The notes under the pieces are model-generated. The model searched no databases and had not been told where the DNA came from. It saw nothing but the letters and a program-made list of their open reading frames with translations. Below, one piece after another: positions 26,594-39,891 of a stretch of 64,000 nt of DNA. The DNA is from Sphagnum compactum (lineage: Eukaryota; Bryophyta; Sphagnopsida; Sphagnales), in contig OZ234493.1 of assembly GCA_965153455.1 (NCBI GenBank), forward strand, positions 14,808,213 through 14,872,212. The letters run 5' to 3'. The first letter of the stretch is position 1. Each line of letters opens with the position of its first letter. Both the position numbers and the translations under genes were made by a program.

Positions 26594-26903
26594 AGAGCAT
26601 CTCCACCCCACACTGGCAAAAACCCTTTTTCATTCAATCTTGCAGCAGGATAAAGCAAATCCTGCTGCTCTCTCCCTTATTATTGATGGTCCATTTTACA
26701 GTGGTCATTTTAACCCCTTGAAAAGTTTTTTTAAACTATGGATTTGGAGAGTGAATATTACTCGTCCGGATGTAAAGACATAAATGGTCTTTGAGTGTTC
26801 AAAGGGACTGTAATGACATTTATCAGTGGCGACAGTGCTCATTAAACGGTATTCTATTCTGAAATACAAGAGTTGTTTGCCAGTGTGGGAGTGAAGATGC
26901 TAT
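26594..26903. mobile_element. MITE-like element, about 310 bp
   Basis: Terminal inverted repeats of about 27 bp: left GAGCATCTCCACCCCACACT..., right (reverse complement) TAGCATCTTCACTCCCACAC..., both continuing into GGCAAA. There is no coding capacity. The TTA at the outer edge of both ends resembles the PIF/Harbinger (Tourist) target, but a direct duplication is not clean, so the superfamily is left open. A related element lies at 39023-39350. Confidence 0.6.
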
Positions 26904-28500
26904 AAGAACCTGTTTGACGAAACCTTGCCAACCATAAATTAACCAAAGCACCCCAAAAAAAGGGGAAAACAAGGAACAAAATGGAAGGACCCATTGTGAC
27001 AAAAAATAGGGATTTAGGGTTTTTGTGTGAAGAGGATGTTTTCTATCATTGTCTTGGTGCTGGAAATCACCTTCTATCTTGTCATCTTGTGATGCACAAT
27101 ATCACTTTTGATGGGAAAGTTTTATGTTGACGATAAGTATATCTTTAAGGAGGAATGAAAGTTTAGGGATCAAGGTTTGTTGTTTGTTTTCTATTTTGTG
27201 TGGTGGAAAATGGTATGAGCAATGGAGTTGGACAGTGACGCGAGACTACAAAAGGTGTCGAATTTTTCAAGCTAAACATCTTGTTCCTAGTAATTAGAAT
27301 TGCTAGTTTTTGTTGTGTAGATCTTGTTTTGTTTGAAGAGATGGATATTGGGATGAATGCCCATGAGATGTAGTAAACATTTTTTTGATTCCAAGAATTT
27401 CATTGCGTTGGAGTTAGGAACAGAATGTTGGTCTTCATTAGGTTTTTAGAGGTCGATAATGGAAGAGATCAGAGGCTCTACAAGATTTGTTGGCTAGTCA
27501 GTTGTGGAATTCATTGATAAGACTTGTTATGTTTGAGTCAAATTTTAATTATTGTTTGGGAGGGTTGAGTACCTTACACCGGGAGCTTTGAATAGTTGTT
27601 CTTTCATGGGGAAGCTGGGTGTTTACTGGGAGATTTTCTAAATTTTTCCAATGATGGGATTACAGCTTGTTAAAAACTTTTTTCAAACCCTAATTAGTTG
27701 CTCACTAGGAGATCAACTATTTTTAAACCACTGTGTGAAATTCCACAACCATTGACCATGATAGCCATTGAGAGAGGATCCAAAATGATCTGATCCATTG
27801 TTTGCTTTAGTTTAAAATCCACATTGCATAGGGTTGGTAATAATCATATTGTTGTGTGAATAATCATATTTGAAATTTTAAGTTAGAATTAATGTCTATT
27901 GCATTTCAGTCTAAAGAAGTGATTACATTCTCTTTGAACTTGATGTGACTTCCTTTTTTGGTTACACCCTGTCCAAGAAGACAAATAAACCACCTAAGTG
28001 GGCGAATCACAAGGGGAACATCAAGTTTTCAAACCTCCTCCTGTCGTGAAAGGCATATCAAATAAGGAAAGAGGAGGACTTCTTAAAAAGATGTTTAGTT
28101 TAAACGAACCCTCACTTACTATAATAACACATTTCAAACTTAAAAAAATCTATGCAGATTATAACATCACTCACACCCTCTACATATAAAATGCACACAA
28201 ATTTGAAAAAGGAGGGCCTTTAGTGCCCTTTGTTCTTCACACCATGTTGGCACACTGATGGAAAAACTTGTCCACTTATTGGTGTAAACATTCAAAAACC
28301 TCTACAACTAAAGGGAAAAACATGTCCATTGATAATCTATCACGATAAATATCGTCTTTTGTTTGAACTGTAATTATTGCAGTAACCCCATGAGAAAAAA
28401 TAGTCCGCAAAACCAAATCAACTTGAATGGAATTGACAATGATAACATTTGCCAACGTGCAGACATCATCGATTGATAGCACAATGTTGATTCAACAACG
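26904..28500. other. AT-rich spacer, no gene seen
   Basis: No recognised coding segment; short open frames only. Confidence 0.5.
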
Positions 28501-28506
28501 TGAAGA

Positions 28507-30010
28507 CTACATATCAAGGGGTGGAAAGACATGAATTTGTTGTCGAAAAAATATGAAATCTTGCATCTTTTGCAATGGCCACAAAAATATCTTGTAAAAT
28601 ATCATGCAAAATCGACTTTTCCTCATCATGAGCGCAACAAAGAAGGTGGATCCCCATAGGATCCAAAGGTTGGCTATAAATGCCATGTGACACCCCAAGA
28701 CCAAAGGATGGGAAAGACCCAACCTACTACACAATGTGATGAAATGTTTTTTTGAAGCAAGGCATAAAAAAAGGATGACTAGGTCGGCTGACAACCAATC
28801 ACCTACATTTGACCCCACACATGATCTCAAACATGTCCAATGTAAATCAAAAGGTAAATAAAAAAGAATGTTAATAAAAGAATGGTTGTGTAATCTCTCT
28901 AAAATATTCTCTTGAAAGTGATTTGCGCCTCTTTTAACCACTTGCTCAAAAATGGGCACACATGTTACAACCCCCAAAGGAAGAAACTTTTGCATTGATC
29001 TTAAATGTATCAAGAAAAGGAGTGGCTTTAGGCTGTTCACAACTATCATCTCCAACAAGAATGGGCAAAAATTCAACAAAAACCTAGAAGCTATGACATG
29101 GGCAACTAAAGCCCAACTCCCCAAATAAGCAGCTTGAGTAATGGCCTTTAAAAAAATCAGCCATATGCCCCCACCAAAAATGGGGAAAGCCACTTGTCTT
29201 GGACCAAAGAGGCATGGAGGCACTGTAATGAGCATCGACCCAAAAGTTTATAAAACATTTCCCATTAAGGTCAAATCCAAAACAATAAGCTAATTTTGAA
29301 AACTTGGAAAGGGGAAGAACAACGAATAAAAAAGGAAAGCCTTTGGGTCAAACATAAAAAAAAGATACCCAAAGCCACCTACACATCCATTAATTTCGAG
29401 AGCACGTTTGGGTGCTAAACATGTTCACCTAGAGCCTCCTACAAAAAAACAAAAAACAAAGGAAGAAAAGCCAAAAGGGACACTAATCATCCTGATGCCA
29501 TCAAGGTGACAATAAAACTCAATAGGGGGGACAAATCCAGGAAGTAAGCTAGATAAAGCCCAAGTTGAACACTTGCGGGGTTGAATGGACAACCCCATAA
29601 AACCAATTAGGAAGCAAAATGATTAAAAGTGAGGGAGACGACATGGGCAAGGTCAAGGATATGTGTGTCATTGGCCAAGGAAGGGAAATGATATGAAGTG
29701 AAAACCATAAAAAAACACAAAGCATAAAAATGAACTAGTGCAAAAAAAGGCCATGCAAGTGGGTTGTTTTGGGTGTGTGCCCATAGAAGAAAGAATGATA
29801 GACAAAGCCCTGAAGGAATGATGATGACTAAAGAACAAAAGAATTTGAAGGCCATAAAAATAATAAACAAAGGAAAAAATTAGAACAACTAACCTCCTAT
29901 TGTTTGAAGTTTCTAAAAAATGATATTACGTAAGATGGTGTTGAAAACATTTGCAATGTCTACTTAAAGCACCACCCAATCAAGACAAACATGCAAAGGA
30001 GAAGAACTTG
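28507..30010 (-). mobile_element. Decayed non-LTR retrotransposon, reverse transcriptase region
   Basis: Read on the minus strand, pieces fall in the right order for a LINE-type reverse transcriptase. VDIANVFNTI is an early palm motif (about 29900-29990). The Asp-Asp box reads LANDTHIL (about 29655-29680), with the first Asp replaced by Asn. Next comes the segment GLSIQPRKC...LLPGFVPP (about 29500-29600). Last is the C-terminal FGGG...AAYLGSWAL segment in an open frame at 28507-29235. The frame shifts several times between pieces, and the palm motif is followed by stops. No endonuclease domain or poly-A tail was identified. Dead copy; the clade is not assigned. Confidence 0.7.
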
Positions 30011-30205
30011 ATAAGCCTAACAATGTCTCTGATGTCGAACTATGCCATGTTGGGGAAAATACGGTTCCACAATGGGAACATGAAATGTTGGGAAGGGCCC
30101 CACCCCTACACCCAAGGGACAATGATACACTAGAAGGGCTACAATTGTTCGAGGAATCAAATTGGAATAAAAACTTGGGGGAGGCCAAGTGTTAAAGAAG
30201 GAAGT

Positions 30206-30432
30206 GCCGAAGGATAGGGAAGAAGAAGGAAAGAAAGAAAGAAGAAAGAATGAAAAAAAAAGGGAAGAGAGGAAGAAAGAAAAAAAAGGAAAGAAGGAAA
30301 GACAAAGGGAAGAGAAAAAGAAACAAAAAGAATAAAGGAAAAAGAAAGGAAGGAAAAGAAGTAAGAAGGAAAGAAAGGAGAAAGAAAGAAAGAATAAGAG
30401 AAGAGAGGGAGAAAGAAAAAAAGAAAGGGAGG
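30206..30432 (+). repeat. Polypurine microsatellite (GAAA/GGAA-rich)
   Basis: Over 220 bases of almost pure A and G on the plus strand (AAGAAAGAAAGAAG type). The open frames of Lys/Arg/Glu or of Phe/Ser/Leu across it are artefacts of the composition. Confidence 0.9.
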
Positions 30433-30458
30433 TTCAAGTCCTTGTGTTCTCGTATCTC

Positions 30459-30552
30459 CTCCTCCTCTTTTGCTTTGGTGGTTGCACCCACTTGTAGCAA
30501 TGTATCCTCCTCCTCTTTTGCTTTGGTCGTTGCACCCACTTGTAGCAATGTA
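30459..30552 (+). repeat. 48-bp tandem duplication
   Basis: Two adjacent near-identical copies of a unit starting CCTCCTCCTCTTTTGC and ending TTGTAGCAATGTA. It directly follows the polypurine tract. Confidence 0.85.
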
Positions 30553-30582
30553 ACCTCGTGAGCAACGTGATAACAGAAACAT

Positions 30583-32084
30583 CTAAAACCAAGTGAAAAA
30601 AATGAATAATGGGTAGGCAATGGTTGGCACACTCGTTGGTGCATAATCACAAACTCCACATGAAATTTGAGCCTGAATCTTATGTAGCTCCCACATCCAA
30701 AAGGGGATGATGAGGCTATATAGAAATTTCTTAACAAACATTTCTCTAACATTCATCACTGTTGAAGAGCATAGTAGCAATTGTTAGTAGTGTGGGTAGT
30801 CTTAGCAAAGTGTGTGCCATTCATTTAATCATGAGAATTGCTCCAACCAGTGATCTATGTATGCACATATACAGGTATGTTCACACATACACTCGACTTA
30901 TGAGTTCTTGTCTCATATAATTTTGGTGGCTATCATTGCCAAAGGATATATACTTATTACTTCTCTACATCATTAATTTGTGCAAATTCGATGACTGGGT
31001 ATATTTTGGGCCATATATTCATTCCAAGGTTTTGGAATGAGGATCTTGAAATAATGTTGCTAAATGGGTCATTGTACTAATTAATATAGATCACTATTAA
31101 CTAACCCAAGATAATATTTCTTGAGTTTAAGTTGAATGAATGATTTGGAATATGATGGGATGTCATTCAAAATTGTAGTGTTATTTTTAAGGTCCTAGGA
31201 AATTATATTGAACTTGTTGGAAATGAAGTTCTCTAAAGTACTCTTTCAATTCACAGCTGAAAAGTTAACACAACTGAACAGGTGTGCCTCTTTATTTTGA
31301 GAGGTGGAAACAAAAGGCTACACGCAATTGGAACTTTGCATGAACTTTGTCACACATTACTCACTTTTGTTCGCTTTATTCTATCCCAAGGTCATTCACT
31401 TCCCATTTACCACCAACTTCAAGTTCTATAACTACATCAAAACAAATAGTTTTGTGCTCAAATTTTGCAAAAACATTTGAGAATTTGACAATCTGAACTT
31501 TTCCACCCAAAAAAAAAAAGGGTTTAGGGGGGATCCAAAACTCCTTTACATTATTATTATTGTGCTAGAAACATGACCAATTTTTTGGCTCATATGAATT
31601 TAACAAATTATCATCATTAAAGCTTCAATCAAAATTGTTGTAATCATCACTCGGTAATCCCCTTTCCCCATTTATATATACATATGTATGCAGGTGGGCC
31701 TTTACAAGTGCATTTTTTTACACCATGGTTTTTTTCCACATCTTGATTCTCAACTTCCACACCATCATACTCTTTACAGGCCATTAGATTGGTGCTATTT
31801 AAAACCTAAAATTCATCCAAATTCTCTTTACATGCCATTAGACTTGTGGGAGCTATTGAAAACCTGAACTTGTTCAAATTACTACTGTGTACAGGCCATT
31901 ATAATACCATGTACAGGTGAACATGCTCCAAAAACCTCTCTACTTCTGTCTACTAGCAAAGTTCAGACCAGCAATACCAACAAAAGTTTAAAAATTTTCA
32001 GACCAGTGTGTTGGCTGGTTCTTCCTTCCTTCCTTTTGTTCAAAGAGAACCTTCCATCTGGATTTTGACACTTAAATTTTATTT
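30583..32084. other. AT-rich spacer, no gene seen
   Basis: No coding segment recognised. A TTCCTTCCTTCC-like microsatellite lies near 32022-32036. Confidence 0.45.
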
Positions 32085-32610
32085 TTCATAGGTTTTTTCA
32101 TCACTTAATTTTTTTTAATAGGTTTGTTTGTCACTTTTTTAAAAAAATTCATTTTTTTTTTTTTTTTTGGGGCAATTTTTCACAGTTCAATTTTTATGAG
32201 TAATTTTACGGTACGTTTGTTCATCAGTTAATTTTTTTGTGATATGTTTGTTCATCCCTTAAATTTTTTTCAATAGGTTTGTTTGTCACTTAAAAAAAAT
32301 TTCAAAGTGTTTTTTTCGCAATTTTGACGCTTCAATTTTTATGAGTGATTTTTCAATAGGTTTGTTCATCATTTAAACTTTTTTTGGCTATGTTTGTTCA
32401 TCAATTAATTTTTTTTCAATAGGTTTGTTTATCACTTAAATTTTTTTCAATGTGTTTTTTTTTTTTTTGCAATTTTGACACGTCAATTTTTATGAGTAAT
32501 TCTTCAATAGGTTTGTTCATGAGATTTTATTTTTTTTGTTTTCGATAGGTTTTGTTCATCACTTAAACTTTTTTTTGATGGGTTTTTTTTTGCAATTGTT
32601 GATACTTAAA
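32085..32610 (+). repeat. T-rich minisatellite (AATAGGTTTGTTCATCACTTAA type)
   Basis: Words such as ATAGGTTTGTTCATCA followed by CTTAA and a T-run recur about ten times. They sit in a longer period of about 150-180 bp marked by GCAATTTTGACRCKTCAATT followed by TTTATGAGT. The array is noisy, so copy number is approximate. Confidence 0.75.
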
Positions 32611-32879
32611 AAGTATTTATTAGTTGAGATGTTCAGACTTCAGACAAAACACCAACAACAGTTGAAAATAAGAAATGTTCCATAAAGTCCCCCCCCCAAA
32701 AAAAAAACCCCCATAAACTCACAAATTTAGGTACACACTAACAACAAGCACTTTGGAGAGCATTTTTCCTCAAAATGTGGGACCAGTTGAAAACTACATC
32801 ACTTCCTGCTCTAATGTATCTCCCCAAGCTTTTAACTCCACTTTAAGAGGTCTGTGTCTTTTACACACAAAGTGCAATC

Positions 32880-33482
32880 ACAAGAAAAGAGGGGTGAGGA
32901 AAACTGGAGAAGAAGAGGACAGAAAGTGAGAGAGAAGAAGAGAGATCCAAGACTGGCAAGAAACAGAAGAACAAGAGAAGGAATTGATTACACAAACATA
33001 ATTTAGCCACAAGAGAAGAGAAGAGAAGAGAAGAGAAGGGCAGATAAGAGGGAGAAAGAGAGCAGAGAACTATAGAAAGATCAAAAAGGAGAAGAGAGTA
33101 AAAACAACTAAAGAAGAGACAAGAAGTGAAAAGAAGACTAAGAGATTAGAGTATTACAAGAGGAAAATAGATAGGAGAAAAAAGAGTAGAGAAACCAATT
33201 GGAGAACAAGAGTTGAATTAGGAAGTACCCAAAAGAGGAGGAGAAGTGGTATAGACACGAGAAGAGGATTGAAGCCAAAAAGGAGGAGTTTTGAGAGGGA
33301 AGGAATTATATAAACATAAAGGAAAAATTGAAGAAGAAGAAGAATTGAAGAATTGGAGGATTGAAGAAGAATTGAAGAAGAAGAATTGGAGAATTGGAGA
33401 AGGAGGAGAAGAATCACAGGGCTTTGGACTTGATCTGGGATTTGGGTGAATTGGAAAAAGAAAAGGTTGAGGAAGCTGAGAA
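32880..33482 (+). promoter_or_regulatory. Purine-rich leader/promoter of the UDP-glucose epimerase gene
   Basis: The 600 bases before the epimerase ATG are strongly purine-biased on the coding strand, with GAAGA/GAGAAG repeats (for example 33006-33040) and AAGAAGAAGAATTG repeats near 33330-33390. This fits a long GA-rich 5' UTR or a GAGA-type promoter element. No TATA box was placed with confidence. Confidence 0.4.
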
Positions 33483-36292
33483 ATGAGGGAGATGGTGTTG
33501 ACAGGAGGTGAGCAGGCAGTGGGTGGAGATCAGCAACAGCAGCAGAGATGGGTGTTGGTGACTGGGGGAGCAGGCTATATTGGGAGTCATACAGTTTTGC
33601 AGATGTTGCTGAAGGACTACAAGATTGTGATTGTGGACAACCTTGAGAATTCCTGCGAGGAAGCTGTGCACAGAGTTAGAGAATTGGCTGGCAACAATGG
33701 CCAGAACCTCATCTTTAAGCAGGTGTGATGATGAAGCCCAGTCTAAAGTGTAGCACATGCATGCATGCAAAAACTCCACAAGAATCTTCAGACCCTGTCC
33801 CTCTCTTATCAATTCCTTTATATTTCTTTCTTCACTTCTTGTTCTGGAGGTTGGTTGCATGTTGACAAAATTCTTTTCATTTGAGCAAAATCTAAACTTG
33901 TCAAGGAGATGCTGAATTTTCCACAAAGACAGGTCTACATAATTTTTTAGTGTGATACTAATACATGGAGAAGAACTCTGAGCTGCAGGTGGATCTTCGT
34001 GATAAGGATGCATTAGAAGAAGTCTTCAAGACTTTCCGGTAATGCTTTGTGCATACTGCAAATTCATTTCTGGATTGTGCAAGGAGTCTGCGAATTGCTT
34101 GCAGGCAGCTTTTGTGAATTCCTTGTCCAACTTTGAGGATTGGGCAAATTCTTTCAGGACATTTTGTAGGAGATTCCATCCTGAAAACTGACAAAGAAAG
34201 AGCCTTGGATTGATTGCTTGGCAGATTCAATGCTGTAATTCACTTTGCAGGCTTGAAAGCCGTGGGTGAAAGTGTTCGCATGCCTTTGCATTATTATAAC
34301 AACAATATAATCGGTACTTTGAATCTCTTGGATGCCATGACAAGGCATGGATGTAAGCAGGTAAAAAAAAGCTACTGCTTCTTCTTCTCACAGTGCTCTC
34401 CAAGTTTCTTCTTCTTCTTCTTCAGAGAATTGTAATTGTCTTGTGATGAAGATGATGATGGTGATGATATGGCCTGCATGCAGCTTGTGGATTGACAGTT
34501 GCAACCCTAAAGGATAGATTTGCAAGTGTAAATCTGTCTGTCTTTCTCTTCACATTGTTGGTAATCTTTTTCTTGGCTACATGTGTACGTATGTCCATTT
34601 TTGCAGATTGTTTTCTCATCATCTGCCACAGTTTATGGACAACCCAAATCTGTGCCTTGCACTGAAGAATTTCCTCTTGAAGCCACCAACCCATACGGCC
34701 GTACTAAAGTAAGCTGAACATGATTGGGTCCTGGGTTGTCACTTGGTTTATCATCTGACATTGTGTAGTTCTATGATCAATGCAGAATAGTGTGTTGATC
34801 AAGATGCTGGGTTTTTACAGGTTTTGGCTTCCTTCGAATCAAAATCACTGAGTGCAGTTTGTGTTTTCGTCTGAATCATGCAGCTTGTTATCGAAGGCAT
34901 CTTGAAAGATGTTCATGTAGCAGATCCCACTTGGAGGATTGTGTTACTCCGCTTCTTCAATCCAGTCGGATCACATCCAAGTGGCCACATCGGGGAGGAC
35001 CCCCGAGGTGTCCCAAATAATCTGATGCCAGTTGTGCAGCAGGTTGCAGTTGGCAGACGCACAGAGCTAACAGTGTTTGGTAATGACTACAACACCCGAG
35101 ATGGCACAGGAGTGAGTCTTCTTCTGAATCCTCTCCTGGAACTTCTTTCAAGCTGGACATTTGAAGGCCCTGTGTTTTATTCTGGGATCTGCATCGTTGT
35201 ATGTCTGCTCAATTCTTTCTGTCTACTAGTCTTGATTTTAGTGTCGAGAATGATTTCCAAAGGTAGAGAGAGACATTGAATCTGTGTGTGTTGGGGGTTT
35301 TTTTTTCCCAGGTGCGTGACTATATTCATGTCATGGATTTGGCAGCTGGTCATATTCAAGCTCTTCATAAGCTATTCAATACTCCTGACATAGGTAAGGG
35401 AATTTATGCTCAGACTTCATCACTTGGAACTGGTTCTCTTGGTGTTTTTGGAACTTAAAAAGCTTCAAGAAATATAAAAGGGGATGTCAAATGTTGGTTG
35501 AAAAATTGACCATGAACTGTTCCATGTTCTTTAGTTCATTTTTTAATCCAAATGCACCTCTGGTTTTTCTGCTTCTACAGGATGTGCGATTTACAATCTT
35601 GGAACAGGGAGAGGCACATCTGTTTTAGAGATGGTTGCTGCATTCGAGAAGGCATCTGGGAAGGTCTAAGATCAGTCTCCTATCTGTTTAAATTTTCTCC
35701 CTTTTCATTGCTTGCTGGATTCTTCAAGGATATCATTGTATAATTTCAGACAATAATATGCAGATATCTTCAAAACATGTTTGACTCAGTTCACAAAATG
35801 TTTTGCTAATAGTGGGCTGCATTTGGGATCAACACTGTGATCAGAAAATTCCTTTGCGATTCACGGATCGTCGACCAGGAGATTGTAGCGAGGTTTATGC
35901 TGCAACAGAGAAAGCAGAAAAAGAGCTCGGATGGACGTAAGCCTCCATGATTAATTATTCAGCTTGATTGTATACTGTGTTATCAATCTTTGAAAAAGGT
36001 GCAAGTTCTTTTGATTAATTGAACTGAAAGATATTGATGTTCAAGGGTCGTGTTGGATGTTGAAGAATATTTGCCCACTGGTTATTAATTTCCAAGAGGA
36101 AGTCCTTGGAACATATGCAGAGCTAAACTCGGTATAGAGGAGATGTGCCGTGACCAGTGGAATTGGGCAAGCAAGAACCCATATGGGTATCAAGCTGCTG
36201 CTGCAAGCTCCAATGGATTGTCAAAAGCAACTCAGAATGGGACGACTGTTGACCACAACCTGACATTGCATGGAGAAGCAATTACAAGCTAA
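33483..36292 (+). CDS. UGE: UDP-glucose 4-epimerase, 9 exons, complete
   Basis: Interconverts UDP-glucose and UDP-galactose (NAD-dependent, cytosolic), feeding galactose into cell-wall polymers and galactolipids. Exons: 33483-33722, 33989-34038, 34225-34360, 34607-34708, 34884-35111, 35312-35393, 35581-35663, 35845-35936, 36121-36292. All have GT/AG borders and join in phase to 1185 bases (394 residues). The NAD-binding [10 protein letters not shown] is at residues 27-36. Catalytic Ser 148 lies in SSSATVYG, and Tyr 172 and Lys 176 in NPYGRTK. Family blocks [52 protein letters not shown] and [14 protein letters not shown] follow. It is longer than the usual ~350 residues because of a Gln-rich N-terminal extension (about 22 residues) and a Ser/Thr/Asn-rich C-terminal tail (about 30 residues). 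No disabling change was seen. Confidence 0.95.
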
Positions 36293-39022
36293 AAAGCACT
36301 CCTCAGCCAACATAGATCTCCAAAATTCTCATTTTTGTGTAGTAGAAACACAAATCCAAGTTCTTGTACCCCGAGCTTCCTTCCTTCCACACATGATTTT
36401 ACAACCTCCAAAATAGCTTGTTACAGGATGTCAGGTTACTTTGAGATTTAGGCACCCAAGATTTTGAGAGATTTTTCTTGGTGTTCTGGAATCTGAATAA
36501 TAATAATATTGCGGGTAGCAGTTTGGACATTATATGGAGATGTGAGATTTTAATGCAAACCCAAGTTGTGGGCTTCATGGGACATTGAACTCCAGTAGAA
36601 AATATGGAAGATGGGAGGAAACTAGTGTGGAGATCTAGGAAAGCTCAGAGAGGGGAACAAATTATGCATATATAATTTTCATGGTTGTCACTCTTTGATT
36701 CTTGGTACGTGAGGATTAAACATACAGAATTTGTACACGAAAATTTGTACAGAATTTGCTTGTTTTACAGTGGTCTCAGTTGCGCACTTTTGGGTTCCTT
36801 TGTCAGCTGCACAAGTTTCATAGCTCAGGCTCAATGATACATGACAATGAGAGATGATCACTACGCCACTTGGAAAAATTTCCAACAGAGTTTGTAACAG
36901 ATGAAAACATGAGATTCCAATAGTTTTATGCCATATTCATGTCATATCATGCAATTTTTGCAAGACAAATCATATGAACTTTCCATTAAGTCTGCAACAT
37001 GAACGTCATTTGGAAATTTTATCAGCATGTCACATGAAAATATTAGAATGTAATTTGCCTTGCATTGTGTCAAGATTTATCACAACCATATATGGTGTCC
37101 ATTTTTGTCAGATTATAGAAATTAAAATCGTGTAACATTTTTGACAAATCTAAGATCATCATGCAATCCACAAATGAGTAGCATAACTCCCTCATGCATG
37201 ATGCAACATTGTGATGGTTTGTGAGGGTGAAGTAGTAGGAGGGTCCAATTGTGATTTGATCTAAATGAACATTATTTTGTTAGATTACTATACAAATTTA
37301 ATTAGGATCATATTGATGATGATTTGAGCCATTTTGATATTTTCAAATTTTAATACTCATAGTTTTATATTGATTAAGATAGTACTTTTTACAAAATATT
37401 AAGGCCATTGTCATAGCTCATTCACACTAGAAAAACAAGCATCCACTACAAAATACACAAGTTACATTGAACCTTCAAATAACATACAAACAAATCCCTC
37501 TTCTAATAATTATTTAGGATGAATTATGCAAAGCTACCTTATGGTGCAAATGGTTTTGTCCAATGTTGGGTCTGTATCTCGATTATAACAAATTAGCCAA
37601 GTGAAAAAAATTTAAGTTGAAAAAAGACAATGAGCTTCATATATTATTAACCTTGAAATTTTTCAAGGGTAATCGATTTGCAATTTGTCAATTTAGGTAA
37701 GGGTAAATGACCCACATTTGCATTTTTCACATTGTAAGAGAAGCACTAAATGTTTACCCTTCATCCATATTAGTAGGACATGTAAATCAATAAAAGGTAG
37801 GATGAAGTGGAGTATGAACAATATGTGCATAGTCATGCACAATGTTATGTTTTTAACAAAACATATTTCATGAAATCGGTGAATCTTTGCTGAAAAAATA
37901 TATTTTAACTCCAAAAATACAAATCTCCAAGTTTTTCTCCAAAAAGATTTCACCAAAAAAAATGGCAAAAAAATAGGGGGAATGCCATGTTGGCAATTGG
38001 TGAAAAATAGGTGGACCTTGTATAGTTAATTTAATGAAAAACGTGAAAAGTCAAAATAGTTATTAATCAATCACCACAATTCAAACAAATCCATTGCAAA
38101 ATTTGGGAATACACATAATTTGTAATATAATTATTGCATTTACCCTCTTTTCACCCACCTTAAAAAATTTACATGTCCAAAACACAAATGTAACCCCAAA
38201 TATCTACTAATCAACTAAGGTAGAGAAATTAAGTGAACTTGAACAATTACCATTGATGAGTGGCGCAAGTAAAAGGGTGGCATAAAATTTCCTTCATAAG
38301 CAAGCTCCATTTGTCATCTTAGTATATATTCACCAATTTATAAATATTGAAGTACCTAGCTTGGTTTGGTAGCAAGGTGCCTAATAATAATTATATTTTG
38401 GTCATGTACTTTGGACAATAATAATATTATGATTTTATGATTAAGCTTATACTAGATGGTGAAGCTAGTGAGCTTGAGAGTTTCTTTTAGATTTTAGAGT
38501 TTTTTTCATATTTTTGGCAATTCCAAAAATAATTTGTTACTACCTAACCAACCTAGGGTACAATATATAAGGAGTTATTCCCCTGACCCAAGTTTTGTCA
38601 ACTTATTAAAGATTATGACAAAGGAATATCTTACAGAAAGTTTTGCCTAAAATCGAGTAGTTTTTAGATCCACAAGAAAAAATGGTCACAAATCAATTAT
38701 GCCTTTCACATGGCACCCTTTTAAAACTTAAAATTAGAAACATAGATATTCCACTTCCATCACCAAGTATATATTGAATGTTACCCATATCCAAATGCAC
38801 TTTGCAATCTCCTTAAAAATATATATAAAGTTAAACTCCATATATGCTCACATTTCCAACAACCAATTAATTTGATGCAAACAATTTAATAATGGTGCAA
38901 GGACAATTTAATATTTGTTTCACATATGTATATGATGCATTAATGGAATTTGAAGTGTAAAGGCTATTTTCAAAATGAAAGATCAAATATAAGAATTTTC
39001 ACTATCTTTTTATTTCCAACTT
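36293..39022. other. Epimerase 3' flank and AT-rich spacer
   Basis: The first 300 or so bases probably hold the 3' UTR of the epimerase gene. The rest is AT-rich with no recognised gene or element. Confidence 0.5.
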
Positions 39023-39350
39023 AAAAGCATCTCCACCCATACTCGTATCAAGGCATGCATTGGTATTTCTCACATTCATTATTATTTATTTACATATCTG
39101 AAGCCCCACCCATAAACTTGAAAGAGGGAGCTTAAAAAGTGGGAGACCACACTAATTACAAAGCAAGTGAACTAATCAATTAATATGGACAATCCACAAT
39201 AGGATTTAAACTATGCAGAGGTTTTTGGCAACCACCACCAACATCATGTGCAAACATGTTGTCCAAAACCCTTTTCTTGAACCAAATCATAAGCTTTTAC
39301 TGTTATACATCCAAAACATGCTTTTATAGTGCGTGAGTGGGGATGCTCTA
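39023..39350. mobile_element. MITE-like element, about 330 bp
   Basis: Left end TTAAAAGCATCTCCACCCAT; right end (reverse complement) TTAGAGCATCCCCACTCACG. Imperfect inverted repeats extend about 40 bp. The interior is non-coding. The ends match the family seen at 26594-26903. Confidence 0.55.
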
Positions 39351-39891
39351 ACCAATGACATTTTGTTTGTGAGAGCTTCCAAAATCTTTGGCTGAATTGT
39401 AGAGCTTGGAATTGTGTTTAATGTAAATGTGATGAATTGACTATAACAACCTAGAACACAACTTAAACACACCAAAAAAAAAATCAAACCACAACATAAC
39501 AAGGTAAAAAATAACATACACCAAGTTCAACACAAAGGGAAAATAAGATGTGTCAAAACCATAGATAGAAAAATGTAAAATTGAAACTTAATATTGCACA
39601 ATGATAAATCAAAAAGCAAAAAGGAAATCATATGAACTACATGTATTTATACTTATTGGAGGATGATTGTTGAGTTCTTTTCTATAATTAGGGAGTCTGT
39701 GCTAAATTGACCCAAAGTATATTAACCCTCTTTCAAGGTCACCCATCCCATTATTATTTAGATTGAAAGTAGGTTAATTCTAAAATTCTTTTGAAAAGAC
39801 AAATTGTTAAAAAACTTAAGTGATTTCCAAAAATAAAATTATTCTAAATTCAATAACTTTTGCCATCATTCAGAGTGCATCTATCTCTCAC

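Noticed and set aside
30157-30752. Long minus-strand frames rich in Phe, Ser and Leu
   Set aside because: They are translations of a polypurine microsatellite and neighbouring tandem duplication, not membrane proteins.
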